In this document: one piece after another, positions 8,957-17,305 of the stretch
Layout: each line of letters opens with the position of its first letter
How positions within the stretch are numbered: position 1 is the stretch's first letter
Translations under genes and position numbers: made by a program
Assembly: GCF_028368855.1 (NCBI RefSeq)
Contig: NZ_JAQNCY010000007.1
Location: forward strand, 165,242-229,241
From: Leisingera sp. SS27
GTDB taxonomy: Bacteria; Pseudomonadota; Alphaproteobacteria; Rhodobacterales; Rhodobacteraceae
DNA: 64,000 nt
Reading direction: 5' to 3'
The notes under the pieces: generated by a model
Seen by the model: the letters and a program-made list of their open reading frames with translations, nothing else
Database searches by the model: none
Told to the model about the DNA's origin: nothing

Positions 8957-9792
8957 AAATCTCGCTTTGCACCATTTCCTTCCGCCACCAGCTGATCGGG
9001 CTCAAAGACATAGCCTTCTGGGCCCGCGACAACGGGTTTCAGGGGATTGAGCTGTGGGGCGTCCACGCCCGCAACCAATCCCCCTTGGCCATTCACAACG
9101 CCCAGTGGATGGCCGCGCAGGGCCTGTCGGTGCCGATGATCAGCGACTACCTGCCGCTGCATGACCCGGACCTGCTGCGCAGCCGCACCCTGGCGCTCTG
9201 CGCCCAGGCCCGGACCTGGGGCGCGGCCAAGATGCGCACCTTTGCGGGCCAGCAGGCCAGCGCCGATGCCACCCCGGAGGAGCGCCGCCAGATCACCCGC
9301 GCCCTGCGCGAAGCCTGCATCATCGCCGCGGATCACGGGCTGCGCCTGCTGGTGGAAACCCACCCCGGCACCCTCGCCGACACGCTCTCCGCCACCTGCG
9401 ATTTGATCGACGCCACGGATCACGACGCGCTCGCCATCAACTTCGACGCGCTGCACGTCTGGGAAGGCGGCGACGACCCGGTGGAGGCCCGCCGCATCCT
9501 GTTGCCCCGCATCGCCCATTACCACCTGAAAAACGTCTCCGCCCGCAACCGGCTGGACGTCTTTGCCCCCGCCAACGTCTACAGCGCCGCAGGCAGCCGC
9601 GACGGCATGGTACCACTGTTCCAGGGCGCCTATGACTACAGCGCGCTGCTGGCAGAAATGGCCCAGGACCCGGCCTGCGAGGCCTCCCTGGAATGGTTCG
9701 GGGATGCGGTTTTCCAGACTCTGCTAAGCGATATCACCCAGATTCGCACCCGAACCCGGCGGCCGGAGCCCGAAACCGCGGAAGCGGTCTGA
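8953..9792 (+). CDS. asbF: 3-dehydroshikimate dehydratase, AsbF-like
   Basis: 279 residues, matching the ~280 of AsbF. It is a TIM-barrel protein of the xylose-isomerase/AP-endonuclease-2 type: it starts MKISLCTISFRHQLIGL, with GFQGIELWGVH following, and has metal-ligand blocks such as RLLVETHPGTL and INFDALHVWE. Role: convert 3-dehydroshikimate to 3,4-dihydroxybenzoate, the catechol of petrobactin. The ATG at 8953 is chosen because GGAGG at 8941-8945 precedes it by 7 bases and it overlaps asbDE by ATGA. It is the last gene of the operon and is followed by a hairpin. Confidence 0.88.
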   Translation: MKISLCTISFRHQLIGLKDIAFWARDNGFQGIELWGVHARNQSPLAIHNAQWMAAQGLSVPMISDYLPLHDPDLLRSRTLALCAQARTWGAAKMRTFAGQQASADATPEERRQITRALREACIIAADHGLRLLVETHPGTLADTLSATCDLIDATDHDALAINFDALHVWEGGDDPVEARRILLPRIAHYHLKNVSARNRLDVFAPANVYSAAGSRDGMVPLFQGAYDYSALLAEMAQDPACEASLEWFGDAVFQTLLSDITQIRTRTRRPEPETAEAV

Positions 9793-9820
9793 AAACGTCG
9801 GCCCCCGATCCTGGCACAAG

Positions 9821-9852
9821 AAACCCGGCACGCTGGCAGACGTGCCGGGTTT
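9821..9852. terminator. Bidirectional terminator between asbF and the ABC exporter gene
   Basis: A perfect 12-bp stem (AAACCCGGCACG at 9821-9832 with CGTGCCGGGTTT at 9841-9852) closes an 8-nt loop between two convergent genes. A short T-rich stretch on the plus side and the A-run on the other arm fit termination in both directions. Confidence 0.7.
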
Positions 9853-9880
9853 TCTGCTTCCGCATCCTGCCTGTATGAAA

Positions 9881-11719
9881 TCACACCGCCTCAGGCACCC
9901 GCTCCGCCGCGCCCGCCTGGCGCTGCCACAGCCCTGCATAGACCCCCTGCTGCGCCAGCAGTTCCGCGTGGCTGCCGTCCTCGGCAACCTCCCCCTCCCG
10001 CAGCACCACGATCCGGTCCATCTGGGCAATCGTCGACAGCCGGTGGGCAATCGCAATCACCGTCTTGCCCTGCATAACGTCCCAAAGCGTCTTCTGGATC
10101 GCTTCCTCCACCGCACTGTCGAGTGCTGAGGTCGCCTCGTCCAGAATCAGGACAGGCGCGTTCTTCAGCACCACCCGCGCAATTGCGATCCGCTGCCGCT
10201 GGCCGCCCGACAGCGCCACGCCGCGTTCCCCCACATGGGCGTCATAGCCGGTCCGCCCCGCGTGGTCGCGCAACCCCATGATGAAGTCATGCGCCTCGGC
10301 GCGTTTGGCGGCGGCAATCATCTCCGCTTCCGTCGCACTCGGGTTGCCGTACATGATATTGGCCCGCACCGAGCGGTGGATGAGCGAGGTGTTTTGCGTC
10401 ACCACCCCGATCCGGCTGCGCAGGCTCTCCTGCGTCACCCCGCGGATGTCCTGCCCGTCGATCAGGATGCGCCCGCCTTCAGGGTCGCGGAACCGCAAGA
10501 GCAGGTTGATCAGGGTCGATTTCCCTGCCCCCGACGGCCCGGCAATACCAACCCGCTGGCCCGCCGGTATGTGCAGGTCGATCCCGTTCACCCCGCCTGC
10601 CGTGTTGCCGTAATGGTGCCGCAGCCCCTCGATCCGCACCTCGGCACGGGCCACCTCCAAGGGCTTTGCCCCCGGCGCATCCATCACCTCATGCGCTGCC
10701 GACAAGGACCGCAGCCCCTCGCGGATCACCCCCATGTTCTCAAACAGCCGGATCGTCACCCACAGGATCCAGCCGCTCATCCCGTTGAGCCGGATCGTCA
10801 GCGCCGACACCGCCGCCACCTCACCAACGCTGACAGACCCGCGCATCCACAGCCAGATGGCCGGCGCCACTACGATCAGAATCAGCACACCGTTGATGGC
10901 GATGCTGCCAAACGCCAGCCGCGTCATCATCCGCAGAAACCGCTGATAGCGCGTCCGCAGCCGCCGCAGCGCCGACAAGGCATAGGCCTGCTCCTGCCCG
11001 TCGCGGGCAAACAGCTTCACCGTTTCGATATTGCCATAGGCATCGACAATCCGCCCGGTCGCGGCAGAGCGCGCATCGGACCATTTCTCAGCTGTCGCCG
11101 CCACATTCAGCGCGGTATGGCGCACATAAAGCGCATAAAGCCCCACCCAGGCCACCAGCGGCACCGCCAGCCGCCAGTCGATCTGCGTCAGCACCACCAC
11201 CGCGCCGATCATGTATGTGACGGCAAACAGCACCGCCTCGAACAGCATATGCACGCTGTCCTGCACCGCAGGCCCCATCTGCATCACCCGGTTGCTCAGC
11301 CGCCCGGCGAAATCGTTCTGAAAGAACCCCGCCGACTGCCCCAAAAGATGCCGGTGCGCCTGCCAGCGCACCTGCTCCTGCAAGTTCGACGACAGCGTCT
11401 GCTCCAAGAGCAGGTGATTGAGCCCCACCAGCGACGGCCGCACGATCAGCACGCAGAACAGCGCCAGCAGCATCTCCGTCCCATGCGCAGCCCAGAACGC
11501 CCCGGCGCCGGTCTCCGCCATCAGGTCCACCACCCGGCCGGAATAGAAGATCAGCCCGCTCTCCATCAGCGCGGTCAGAACGCCGGTGGCAAACATCAGC
11601 GGCAGCCATTTGCGGTAGGGCGCCAGCTGCTGCGCCAGATAGGCCCGCAAGGCGGGCCGCGGCGGCGCCTGATGCGCAGGCGCAAAGGGATCGACAAGGT
11701 TTTCAAAAGCCCGGAACAT
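9881..11719 (-). CDS. ABC exporter half-transporter (membrane domain plus ATPase)
   Basis: 612 residues with the type I exporter layout: six-helix membrane domain (about 40-330) and a nucleotide-binding domain with Walker A GPSGAGKST, signature LSGGQRQRIAIAR and Walker B VLILDEATSALD. It works as a dimer in the inner membrane. It is convergent with the asb operon, and export of the newly made siderophore is a reasonable guess. The known B. anthracis petrobactin exporter is an MFS protein, however, so the substrate is not shown. The start is the ATG at 11719-11717 (MFRAFENLVDPF); its ribosome site is poor. Confidence 0.85.
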   Translation of the reverse strand: MFRAFENLVDPFAPAHQAPPRPALRAYLAQQLAPYRKWLPLMFATGVLTALMESGLIFYSGRVVDLMAETGAGAFWAAHGTEMLLALFCVLIVRPSLVGLNHLLLEQTLSSNLQEQVRWQAHRHLLGQSAGFFQNDFAGRLSNRVMQMGPAVQDSVHMLFEAVLFAVTYMIGAVVVLTQIDWRLAVPLVAWVGLYALYVRHTALNVAATAEKWSDARSAATGRIVDAYGNIETVKLFARDGQEQAYALSALRRLRTRYQRFLRMMTRLAFGSIAINGVLILIVVAPAIWLWMRGSVSVGEVAAVSALTIRLNGMSGWILWVTIRLFENMGVIREGLRSLSAAHEVMDAPGAKPLEVARAEVRIEGLRHHYGNTAGGVNGIDLHIPAGQRVGIAGPSGAGKSTLINLLLRFRDPEGGRILIDGQDIRGVTQESLRSRIGVVTQNTSLIHRSVRANIMYGNPSATEAEMIAAAKRAEAHDFIMGLRDHAGRTGYDAHVGERGVALSGGQRQRIAIARVVLKNAPVLILDEATSALDSAVEEAIQKTLWDVMQGKTVIAIAHRLSTIAQMDRIVVLREGEVAEDGSHAELLAQQGVYAGLWQRQAGAAERVPEAV

Positions 11720-11986
11720 TTTGGAGGCCTCTCAAGGATTTTCATGGAACCGCTTGAGATGTGGGTCGCCGTATCCGCCCGCCCGAATCCCCGGAACCAG
11801 AGACTAACAAGGGCAAGGGCGCGGATCCTGCCTGCACCGCAGCCCGCTCCTTTTAGGGGCCCCTGCCCCGCTTGTCAGCAGCGAAATTCGCGCCCCGTTG
11901 GCAAAATGCGCCCCGGATTTCTGCTTGCGGCAGGCCTGCAGCCCGTTATTGTGCTGCAATCTGAGTAAAACACTAAGGATTACATC

Positions 11987-12280
11987 ATGCTCACCGATCA
12001 GGGCCGTTTTGAGACCCCGAACGCCTCCAGATACCTGCAGCAGCTTTGCAAGCATTTTGCGCATAAGGTTGCCGTCGAACACGACGGTACCCGCGGCACC
12101 GTCGCGCTGGGAATGGGGCCTGCGACATTGCAGGCCACAGGAAACACCCTGACCGCCGAGGTCACTGCACCTGACGCCGCAGACCTGGCCGAGGCCCGCG
12201 ACATTATCGACCGCCACCTCGCCCGCTTCGCCTTCCGCGAGGCGTTTGAGGCGATGGACTGGCAATCAGACGCCGCCTGA
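11987..12280 (+). CDS. DUF2218-family small protein
   Basis: 97 residues, matching the usual length of DUF2218 proteins, with a duplicated alpha-beta pattern (RYLQQLCKHFAHKV near the start, IIDRHLARFAFRE near the end). The family has no proven activity but is often found beside siderophore and TonB genes in proteobacteria (general knowledge). The ATG follows AAGGA by a good distance. The gene lies between the divergent ABC exporter and the ExbB-TonB operon. Confidence 0.75.
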   Translation: MLTDQGRFETPNASRYLQQLCKHFAHKVAVEHDGTRGTVALGMGPATLQATGNTLTAEVTAPDAADLAEARDIIDRHLARFAFREAFEAMDWQSDAA

Positions 12281-12290
12281 TCCCAGAATC

Positions 12291-12319
12291 TTGACAAAAC
12301 GGGTTGGGTTTCCTACCCG
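12291..12319 (+). promoter_or_regulatory. Candidate promoter for the exbB-exbD-tonB operon
   Basis: A perfect TTGACA (12291-12296) is followed after 17 bases by TACCCG, a poor -10 match. The spacer contains ACGGGT and ends in ACCCGT, making an imperfect dyad over the promoter that could be an operator. Only the -35 is convincing. Confidence 0.3.
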
Positions 12320-12440
12320 TGACCCCGCGTTTCCCCCGGAACGCTTCCAGCAAGGCACTCCCCGCTCCCTCAGGGGCCGCCCAGCCATTTCCGAAAAACC
12401 GGCGCCGCCCCTCGCGGCGCTTCTGGCTGGAGACCGGTCC

Positions 12441-13373
12441 ATGACCCTTCGTTTGCCCGCAGCCGCGGCTGCCCTTCTGCTCATGGCCCCCTTTGCTGCG
12501 GCTCAGGAAAGCACCGCCGCTCCGGTTCCTGCCATCACCGCGAACACACCCGCAGCCGCCGAAACAGCACCAGCGCCGACGGCTCCTCTTGCGCCGGCCC
12601 CTGTGCCTCCGGCCCCGGTCCTTCCATCAGACGCAGACAGCGCGGTAGCGGACCCTGCAGCCGCTCCAGCCCCGCAGCCCGCGGCTGAACCGCCTGCCGC
12701 CCCGCCCGAACTGGCGCAGATGGCCAATGACACCTCCGCCAAGGCGCTGAAGTTCCTGCGCGACGGCGGACCCTCAATCTGGGCGATTGCGGCCCTGTCC
12801 GTGATCACTCTGGCGCTGATCCTGTGGAAGATCTGGCGGCTGGCCCTCATCGGCGCCTGGTCCCGCGGCAAGGCCGCCGATGCCGTCGCCGCCTATGAAC
12901 GCGGTGACTGCGCCGCTGCGCTGGCCATCGTGCAAAACCGCATCGGCGTGCGCTCCAAAGTCGTCACAGCCGCCCTCACCGCCACCGCCAGCCTGCCGGA
13001 GGACCGCGCCCGCGAGGAGACCGCACGGGTCGCCAAACTGCATCTGGCCAGTGCCGCCACCGGCCTCGGCGCACTGGAGCTGATTGCCACCATCGCCCCC
13101 CTTTTGGGCCTCCTCGGCACCGTTCTCGGCATGATCGCCGCCTTCCAGGCGCTGCAGGCCGCGGGATCCAAGGCCGACCCCGCCCTGCTGGCCGGCGGCA
13201 TCTGGGAGGCGCTGCTGACCACCGCCGCCGGCATGGCCGTTGCGATCCCCGCCTCCGCTGCCCTCACCTGGTTCGAAGCAGTAATCTCCCGCATCCGCCG
13301 CGACCTGGAGGACAGCGCCACCCGCATCTTCGTCGCCCGCCAGCCCGATCAGCTGGCGCTGGCCGCCGAGTAG
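12441..13373 (+). CDS. exbB: ExbB-like proton channel subunit with signal peptide and Ala/Pro-rich leader
   Basis: 310 residues. Residues 1-21 are a signal peptide (ends FAAAQ). About 22-90 is a low-complexity Ala/Pro/Glu segment. The MotA/TolQ/ExbB domain follows with three membrane helices: SIWAIAALSVITLALILW, the long helix with ATIAPLLGLLGTVLGMI, and LLTTAAGMAVAIPASAAL. It forms the inner-membrane proton channel with ExbD that powers TonB. The ATG at 12441 is chosen because it gives a clean signal peptide; the frame is open farther upstream. It begins a four-gene operon (exbB-exbD-exbD-tonB) with gaps of a few bases. Confidence 0.88.
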   Translation: MTLRLPAAAAALLLMAPFAAAQESTAAPVPAITANTPAAAETAPAPTAPLAPAPVPPAPVLPSDADSAVADPAAAPAPQPAAEPPAAPPELAQMANDTSAKALKFLRDGGPSIWAIAALSVITLALILWKIWRLALIGAWSRGKAADAVAAYERGDCAAALAIVQNRIGVRSKVVTAALTATASLPEDRAREETARVAKLHLASAATGLGALELIATIAPLLGLLGTVLGMIAAFQALQAAGSKADPALLAGGIWEALLTTAAGMAVAIPASAALTWFEAVISRIRRDLEDSATRIFVARQPDQLALAAE

Positions 13374-13377
13374 CCCC

Positions 13378-13755
13378 ATGCAGCTCGCCCCCGCCCCGCG
13401 CCCGCGGCGCAAACCCAGCCTGACGCCGATGATCGACGTGGTGTTCCTGCTCCTGGTGTTCTTCATGCTGGCCTCCCGCTTCGGCATGGACACGGTGCTG
13501 CAGCTGCCGCTGGCCGGACAGGGCGGCACTTACAGCGGCCCGCCGCGCCTCATTGGCGTCGGACCCGGCAACCTGGATGTGAACGGCGTGCCGGTGGCGG
13601 ACAGCAATCTGGCCCAGGCATTGGCGCCGCTGATGAAAAGCCCAACCGACATGCTGATCCTGCGCGGCCGTGACGGCGCCAGCCTGCAGCGCATCACCGA
13701 CATCACCGCGCTGCTGCAGCAGGCAGGCCTCAGCAACATCGTGCTGGTGGAGTGA
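13378..13755 (+). CDS. exbD: ExbD-like biopolymer transport protein, first copy
   Basis: 125 residues. Short basic N-terminus, then the single membrane helix containing the key aspartate (LTPMIDVVFLLLVFFML; Asp at about residue 20), then a periplasmic domain. The aspartate carries protons in the ExbB-ExbD motor. The gap to exbB is 4 bases and to the next exbD 10 bases. Confidence 0.87.
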   Translation: MQLAPAPRPRRKPSLTPMIDVVFLLLVFFMLASRFGMDTVLQLPLAGQGGTYSGPPRLIGVGPGNLDVNGVPVADSNLAQALAPLMKSPTDMLILRGRDGASLQRITDITALLQQAGLSNIVLVE

Positions 13756-13765
13756 GGCAGCGCCC

Positions 13766-14149
13766 ATGGACCTGAGCGATCCCCCGAAACGTCCCCGCAC
13801 CGAATCCATCGTGCCGATGATCAACGTGGTGTTCCTGCTGCTGATCTTTTTCCTGATGACCTCGCGCCTGGCGCAGCCCGACCCGTTTGACGTGACCCCG
13901 CCCGATGCCGCCTCCGAGGCCGCGCCAGAGGCCCAGCCGGTGCTCTACATCGCCGCCGACGGCCGGATGTTTTTCGACGGGGCCGAGGGAGACGCTGCAC
14001 TCGCCCGCCTCGCCACTGCCAGCGCGGACAGCCCGCAAATCCAGCTGCGCGCCGACGCACGGCTGGAGGCCAAGACCCTCGCCCGCATCCTGCGTCAGCT
14101 GGCGGAAGCCGGCCTCGCCCGCGCCGAACTGGTGGTGCGCCAGCCATGA
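13766..14149 (+). CDS. exbD2: ExbD-like biopolymer transport protein, second copy
   Basis: 127 residues. It has a membrane helix like the first copy, IVPMINVVFLLLIFFLM, but the usual aspartate of the PMID motif is asparagine (PMIN). If so, this copy cannot carry protons and may play a structural part in a mixed ExbD dimer (inference). The ATG at 13766 is chosen because upstream codons lie inside the previous gene. It overlaps tonB by ATGA (14146-14149). Confidence 0.85.
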   Translation: MDLSDPPKRPRTESIVPMINVVFLLLIFFLMTSRLAQPDPFDVTPPDAASEAAPEAQPVLYIAADGRMFFDGAEGDAALARLATASADSPQIQLRADARLEAKTLARILRQLAEAGLARAELVVRQP

Positions 14150-14964
14150 AGCGCGCCACTGAGTTCACCGTCTTTGCGGGCCTTGCGGGCCTTATCCACA
14201 TTGCGCTCTTTGCCAGCGCGCCGGAAACGGGCGCGCACTCCAGCGGTGCAGGCGGCGATGCGCTGGTCTCGCTGCAGCCCGCCAGCGCCGAGGTCGCCCG
14301 CATGACCGAGGCCTGGCAGAAACCGCCGGAAGTCCCGCAGATCGAAACCCCGAGCCCGGAAGCTCCGCCGCAGATCCAGCCCCCTGCCCTGCCGCAGATC
14401 GACTTGGCCCAGGCGCCGCGCGCCGCGCTGCTGGCCCCGCTTACCCAGCCCGCTGCGGCCCAGCCGGTGCAGGCCGACACCGCCCCGCCGCCGCCAAAAC
14501 CGCGCAAACCAGCGCCAAAGCCGGAACCGCAGGCCAAGCCGCAACAAACCCCGCCGCCCAAGGCCAATTCCAACCGCAACGCAGCCGGCCAAGCGGGCCA
14601 GCGCGCCGCAGGTGCGGGCGGCGGCACTGAGGCGGGCCAAACCGGCGGCGCCCGGACGGCCACCGCAAATCCCGGCCGCGAGGCCAAGCTGCGCACCGTC
14701 TGGGGCAACAAGATCCGCGCCCGCATCGAACGGCGCAAGCGCTACCCCTCTGGTGCCAAAGGCCGGGCCCAGGTGGTACTTCGCCTGACGGTTGCCCGCG
14801 ACGGCCGGCTGCTGGACCACCGCATCGCCAAATCCTCAGGAATTGCCGCGTTTGATCAGGCGGCGCTGGACGCCGTCGCCCGCGCCGGAAAATTCCCGCC
14901 AGCCCCGAAAAAGCTGCAGGCCAGCCAAATCCGCCTCAGCCTGCCCATCAGCTTCACCCGGTAG
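14146..14964 (+). CDS. tonB: TonB energy-transducing protein
   Basis: 272 residues: one N-terminal membrane helix (about 5-25), a long Pro/Ala/Lys-rich periplasm-spanning part (about 55-165, with PPPPKPRKPAPKPEP), and a C-terminal TonB domain (about 185-272) with the typical YPSGAKGRAQVVLRL and ISFTR end. It links ExbB-ExbD to outer-membrane receptors such as the one at 668-2656. It ends 5 bases from the convergent OsmC-like gene. Confidence 0.88.
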   Translation: MKRATEFTVFAGLAGLIHIALFASAPETGAHSSGAGGDALVSLQPASAEVARMTEAWQKPPEVPQIETPSPEAPPQIQPPALPQIDLAQAPRAALLAPLTQPAAAQPVQADTAPPPPKPRKPAPKPEPQAKPQQTPPPKANSNRNAAGQAGQRAAGAGGGTEAGQTGGARTATANPGREAKLRTVWGNKIRARIERRKRYPSGAKGRAQVVLRLTVARDGRLLDHRIAKSSGIAAFDQAALDAVARAGKFPPAPKKLQASQIRLSLPISFTR

Positions 14965-14969
14965 CGCTG

Positions 14970-15374
14970 TCAGCCCTCTTCCAGCCTCACCGTCACCACG
15001 CTGTTCATCGAGTTGCTGACGGTGCAGGCGGACTTGGCCTGCATCACGATCTGCCCGGCCAGCGCCGCATCATCCGAAAGCCTGCCAATCACGGTCACCT
15101 CTGCCGTTTCCAGGTGCCCCGGCAGTTCCGGCGCACCAACTCCGGCTACCTGCACCTGAAACGGCGGCAGCTGCAGCTTGTGCCGGCCGGCCGTCCATTC
15201 CAGCGACCGCACAATACAGGCGCCAAGCGCGGCCAGCATCGTCTCCACCGGTGAGCCTGCAGGCGGGTACGGGCTGCTGTCCGCCCCTTCGCCGCTGGCA
15301 TAGCGCAGCTCTGCGCCGCCATCAAAGATCACGAACACCGGGCCATAGCGCTTGGGTTTGACTTTCAGGACCAC
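14970..15374 (-). CDS. OsmC-like family protein
   Basis: 134 residues from a GTG start at 15374, preceded by GGGAGG with 5-nt spacing. An open frame extends 10 codons more to an ATG at 15404 with no such site. The features are those of OsmC/Ohr-like folds: SPVETMLAALGACI with a cysteine, and a later SACTVSNSMNS with the second cysteine. These two cysteines form the peroxidatic pair in active members. Role: probable thiol-dependent hydroperoxide reduction. It lies 56 bases downstream of the rep gene on the same strand. Confidence 0.75.
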   Translation of the reverse strand: MVLKVKPKRYGPVFVIFDGGAELRYASGEGADSSPYPPAGSPVETMLAALGACIVRSLEWTAGRHKLQLPPFQVQVAGVGAPELPGHLETAEVTVIGRLSDDAALAGQIVMQAKSACTVSNSMNSVVTVRLEEG

Positions 15375-15430
15375 GCTTGCCTCCCTTTCCCTTCTGCACG
15401 CCACACCCGATCACCCCCGGAAAACAGGCT

Positions 15431-16714
15431 CTAAACAGGCAGATCCTCAAACGCGCCCGGAACCAGCTCTTCCCAGAAGGCCGCCATTTCCGCCGCCAGC
15501 AGCGCCGCCGCCCAGCCGCGGTTGCGGAATTCCTCGCGGTCGATTTCATCCTCCAGACGGCTCAGGAACAGACGTTTGTCCGCATCCCGCTGGGTGGGCG
15601 AACGCCCCGCCGCCAGCTCCCGGATCCGCTCCAGCTTCTGCGCACGCCGGGACCGCTCCCGCGCCTTGGCCGCATCCTCTGCCGCTGCAACCCGCGCCGC
15701 CTCGGCCTCTGCCGCCTTGCGCGCCTGCGCTGCCGCCAGCACCTCCGGCGACACGTCCTTGGCGGCTTCCGAAGGTCCGGACTTGTAATCATCGCGCAGG
15801 GCCGCGCTCAGATAGCGCACCGGACTGTCCACAGCCTTCTGCCCCTTCAGATAGCCGACCTTCTCGGCGACATAGTCCTCGCCGTGCTCGGCTATCCACT
15901 GCCGCGCCAGCCGGTCGCTCACACCCAGTTCCATCAGCTGCGTATAGACCGCCCCCTGCCGCACCCCCGCGCCATCGTCGATATCCAGCATCGCCAGCTG
16001 CGGGTTCTCCTTGATGCGGAACCGCACCTCCGCCACCTGCCGCCCCATCTTCTTGAACTCCGGCGTCAGCAGGATGTTGGAGGTCTTGTTCACCTCCGCC
16101 ACCGCCGGTTTGATGATCTTGGCATTGAGATGCTTGAAGCTCTCGTAATAGGCGCTGCCATCCACCCCCATCAGGCGGCGGAACAGCGCAATGTCCCACC
16201 AGCCGGTCGAGCCGGTGCGCACAAAGCGATAGCAGTTTTCATACAGCGCCAGCGCATGGCCGCTGGTGAACCGCCGCTGGATGTTCAGATTGATCAGGGC
16301 AAAGACCTTGGGGTCGTGCAGCTTCTCCGCCAGCGCGGGGCTATAGGCATACTCGCAGACCCCGCCGGACAGCTTGGCATAAGAGAGCAGCGAGCTGACG
16401 CCCCATTCCTGCCGCCCCTGCTCATCCAGCATGTCCCATTCGGCCACCGTCTCCGCCAGCGAGCGCAGCGACTGCTTCAGCGTTTCCATGTCGTTGGAGT
16501 TGTAGCCCACCATCAGGCACAGCGTCTGCGCGTCGATCTGGTGCTTGGGCTTGGTCACCAGCGCGTCATAGGCATTGAGCAGCAGCACATTCGACAGCTT
16601 GCGCTGCAAGAGCGTCAGCTTGCCTGAGACATGAATCGCCGCCACATTCTTCTTCACTGAGCCCCGGCGCAGGGGACCTGTCAGCTTGCTGTGCGGGATA
16701 TGTTCTGCGTCCAT
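15431..16714 (-). CDS. rep: Plasmid replication initiator, Rep_3-like
   Basis: 427 residues. The N-terminal two thirds carry the pattern of Rep_3-type initiators with tandem winged helices: LTLLQRKLSNVLLLNAY (about 33-49), INLNIQRRFTSGHALALYENC (about 140-160), and WWDIALFRRLMGV, FKHLNAKIIKPAVAEVN. The C-terminus (about 300-375) is a charged Ala/Glu/Arg-rich helical stretch. It would bind repeats at the origin and open it. The gene reads away from the iteron-like region at 16.8-17.1 kb and from divergent parAB, a normal plasmid layout. I cannot assign a compatibility group by eye. Confidence 0.85.
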   Translation of the reverse strand: MDAEHIPHSKLTGPLRRGSVKKNVAAIHVSGKLTLLQRKLSNVLLLNAYDALVTKPKHQIDAQTLCLMVGYNSNDMETLKQSLRSLAETVAEWDMLDEQGRQEWGVSSLLSYAKLSGGVCEYAYSPALAEKLHDPKVFALINLNIQRRFTSGHALALYENCYRFVRTGSTGWWDIALFRRLMGVDGSAYYESFKHLNAKIIKPAVAEVNKTSNILLTPEFKKMGRQVAEVRFRIKENPQLAMLDIDDGAGVRQGAVYTQLMELGVSDRLARQWIAEHGEDYVAEKVGYLKGQKAVDSPVRYLSAALRDDYKSGPSEAAKDVSPEVLAAAQARKAAEAEAARVAAAEDAAKARERSRRAQKLERIRELAAGRSPTQRDADKRLFLSRLEDEIDREEFRNRGWAAALLAAEMAAFWEELVPGAFEDLPV

Positions 16715-16779
16715 CGCCCTGCCCTATTGCCCCGCTTTGGCCTTTGCGACTCTGCGGGATCTGCTCTCGGGAATATTAT

Positions 16780-17140
16780 GACGGAAAAGGCACCCGCGCT
16801 CAATCCTGCTTTGGGCACCCTTTTACGGGATCAGACCATCCTGCAAACGGGTACCTTTACAGGCGGCCTCCGGAATTTCGCGCCAAACGGCTGCTCAAAC
16901 CCCGTGTTCAAGGCTATTCTGGCCCCCGAAACGGCCCGTTTTGGCTGTCTCGAGTCGCGGGTCCCCGTCCTCCTGCGAATCGGGACCCTTGTTCCCGCAG
17001 ACGGGTACCAATGCCCCTGAAAACGGGTACCCTTGGTACTGGAAACAGGTCCCAAAACCTATCTAACTATCTGATAAACATCAACTTACTGACCCTAAAG
17101 ATTCTAAACTGAATCAAAGATTCACAACATTTCAACTTGT
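16780..17140. other. Candidate replication origin: iteron-like repeats and AT-rich unwinding region
   Basis: The rep-parA gap (16715-17305) holds repeated copies of a core close to ACGGGTACC: 16847-16855, 17001-17009, 17023-17031, with weaker variants at 16979-16988 (TCGGGACCCT) and 17044-17052 (ACAGGTCCC). Directly after them, 17050-17140 is AT-rich and holds an imperfect dyad (AGATTCTAAACTGAATC). Iterons plus an AT-rich stretch beside rep are the usual form of a plasmid oriV. The repeats are degenerate and unevenly spaced, so the exact unit is uncertain. Confidence 0.5.
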
Positions 17141-17305
17141 TTGTGCCATAGTCATTATTGGGGAAAAGAGTCATATATTCCGCGGGATACGGACGGCAGC
17201 GGAAAACAGATGCGCTGCCAGATAATGATTCACCTTCTGCCCAGGATGTGCGACAAAAACCGGGATAACACGCCGAACAGGCGATATACCCGAGGCATAA
17301 GGCAC

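Noticed and set aside
10235..11968. 577-residue open frame on the plus strand
   Set aside because: It lies antisense to the ABC exporter and has a Pro/Arg/His/Gln-rich composition without protein-like pattern.
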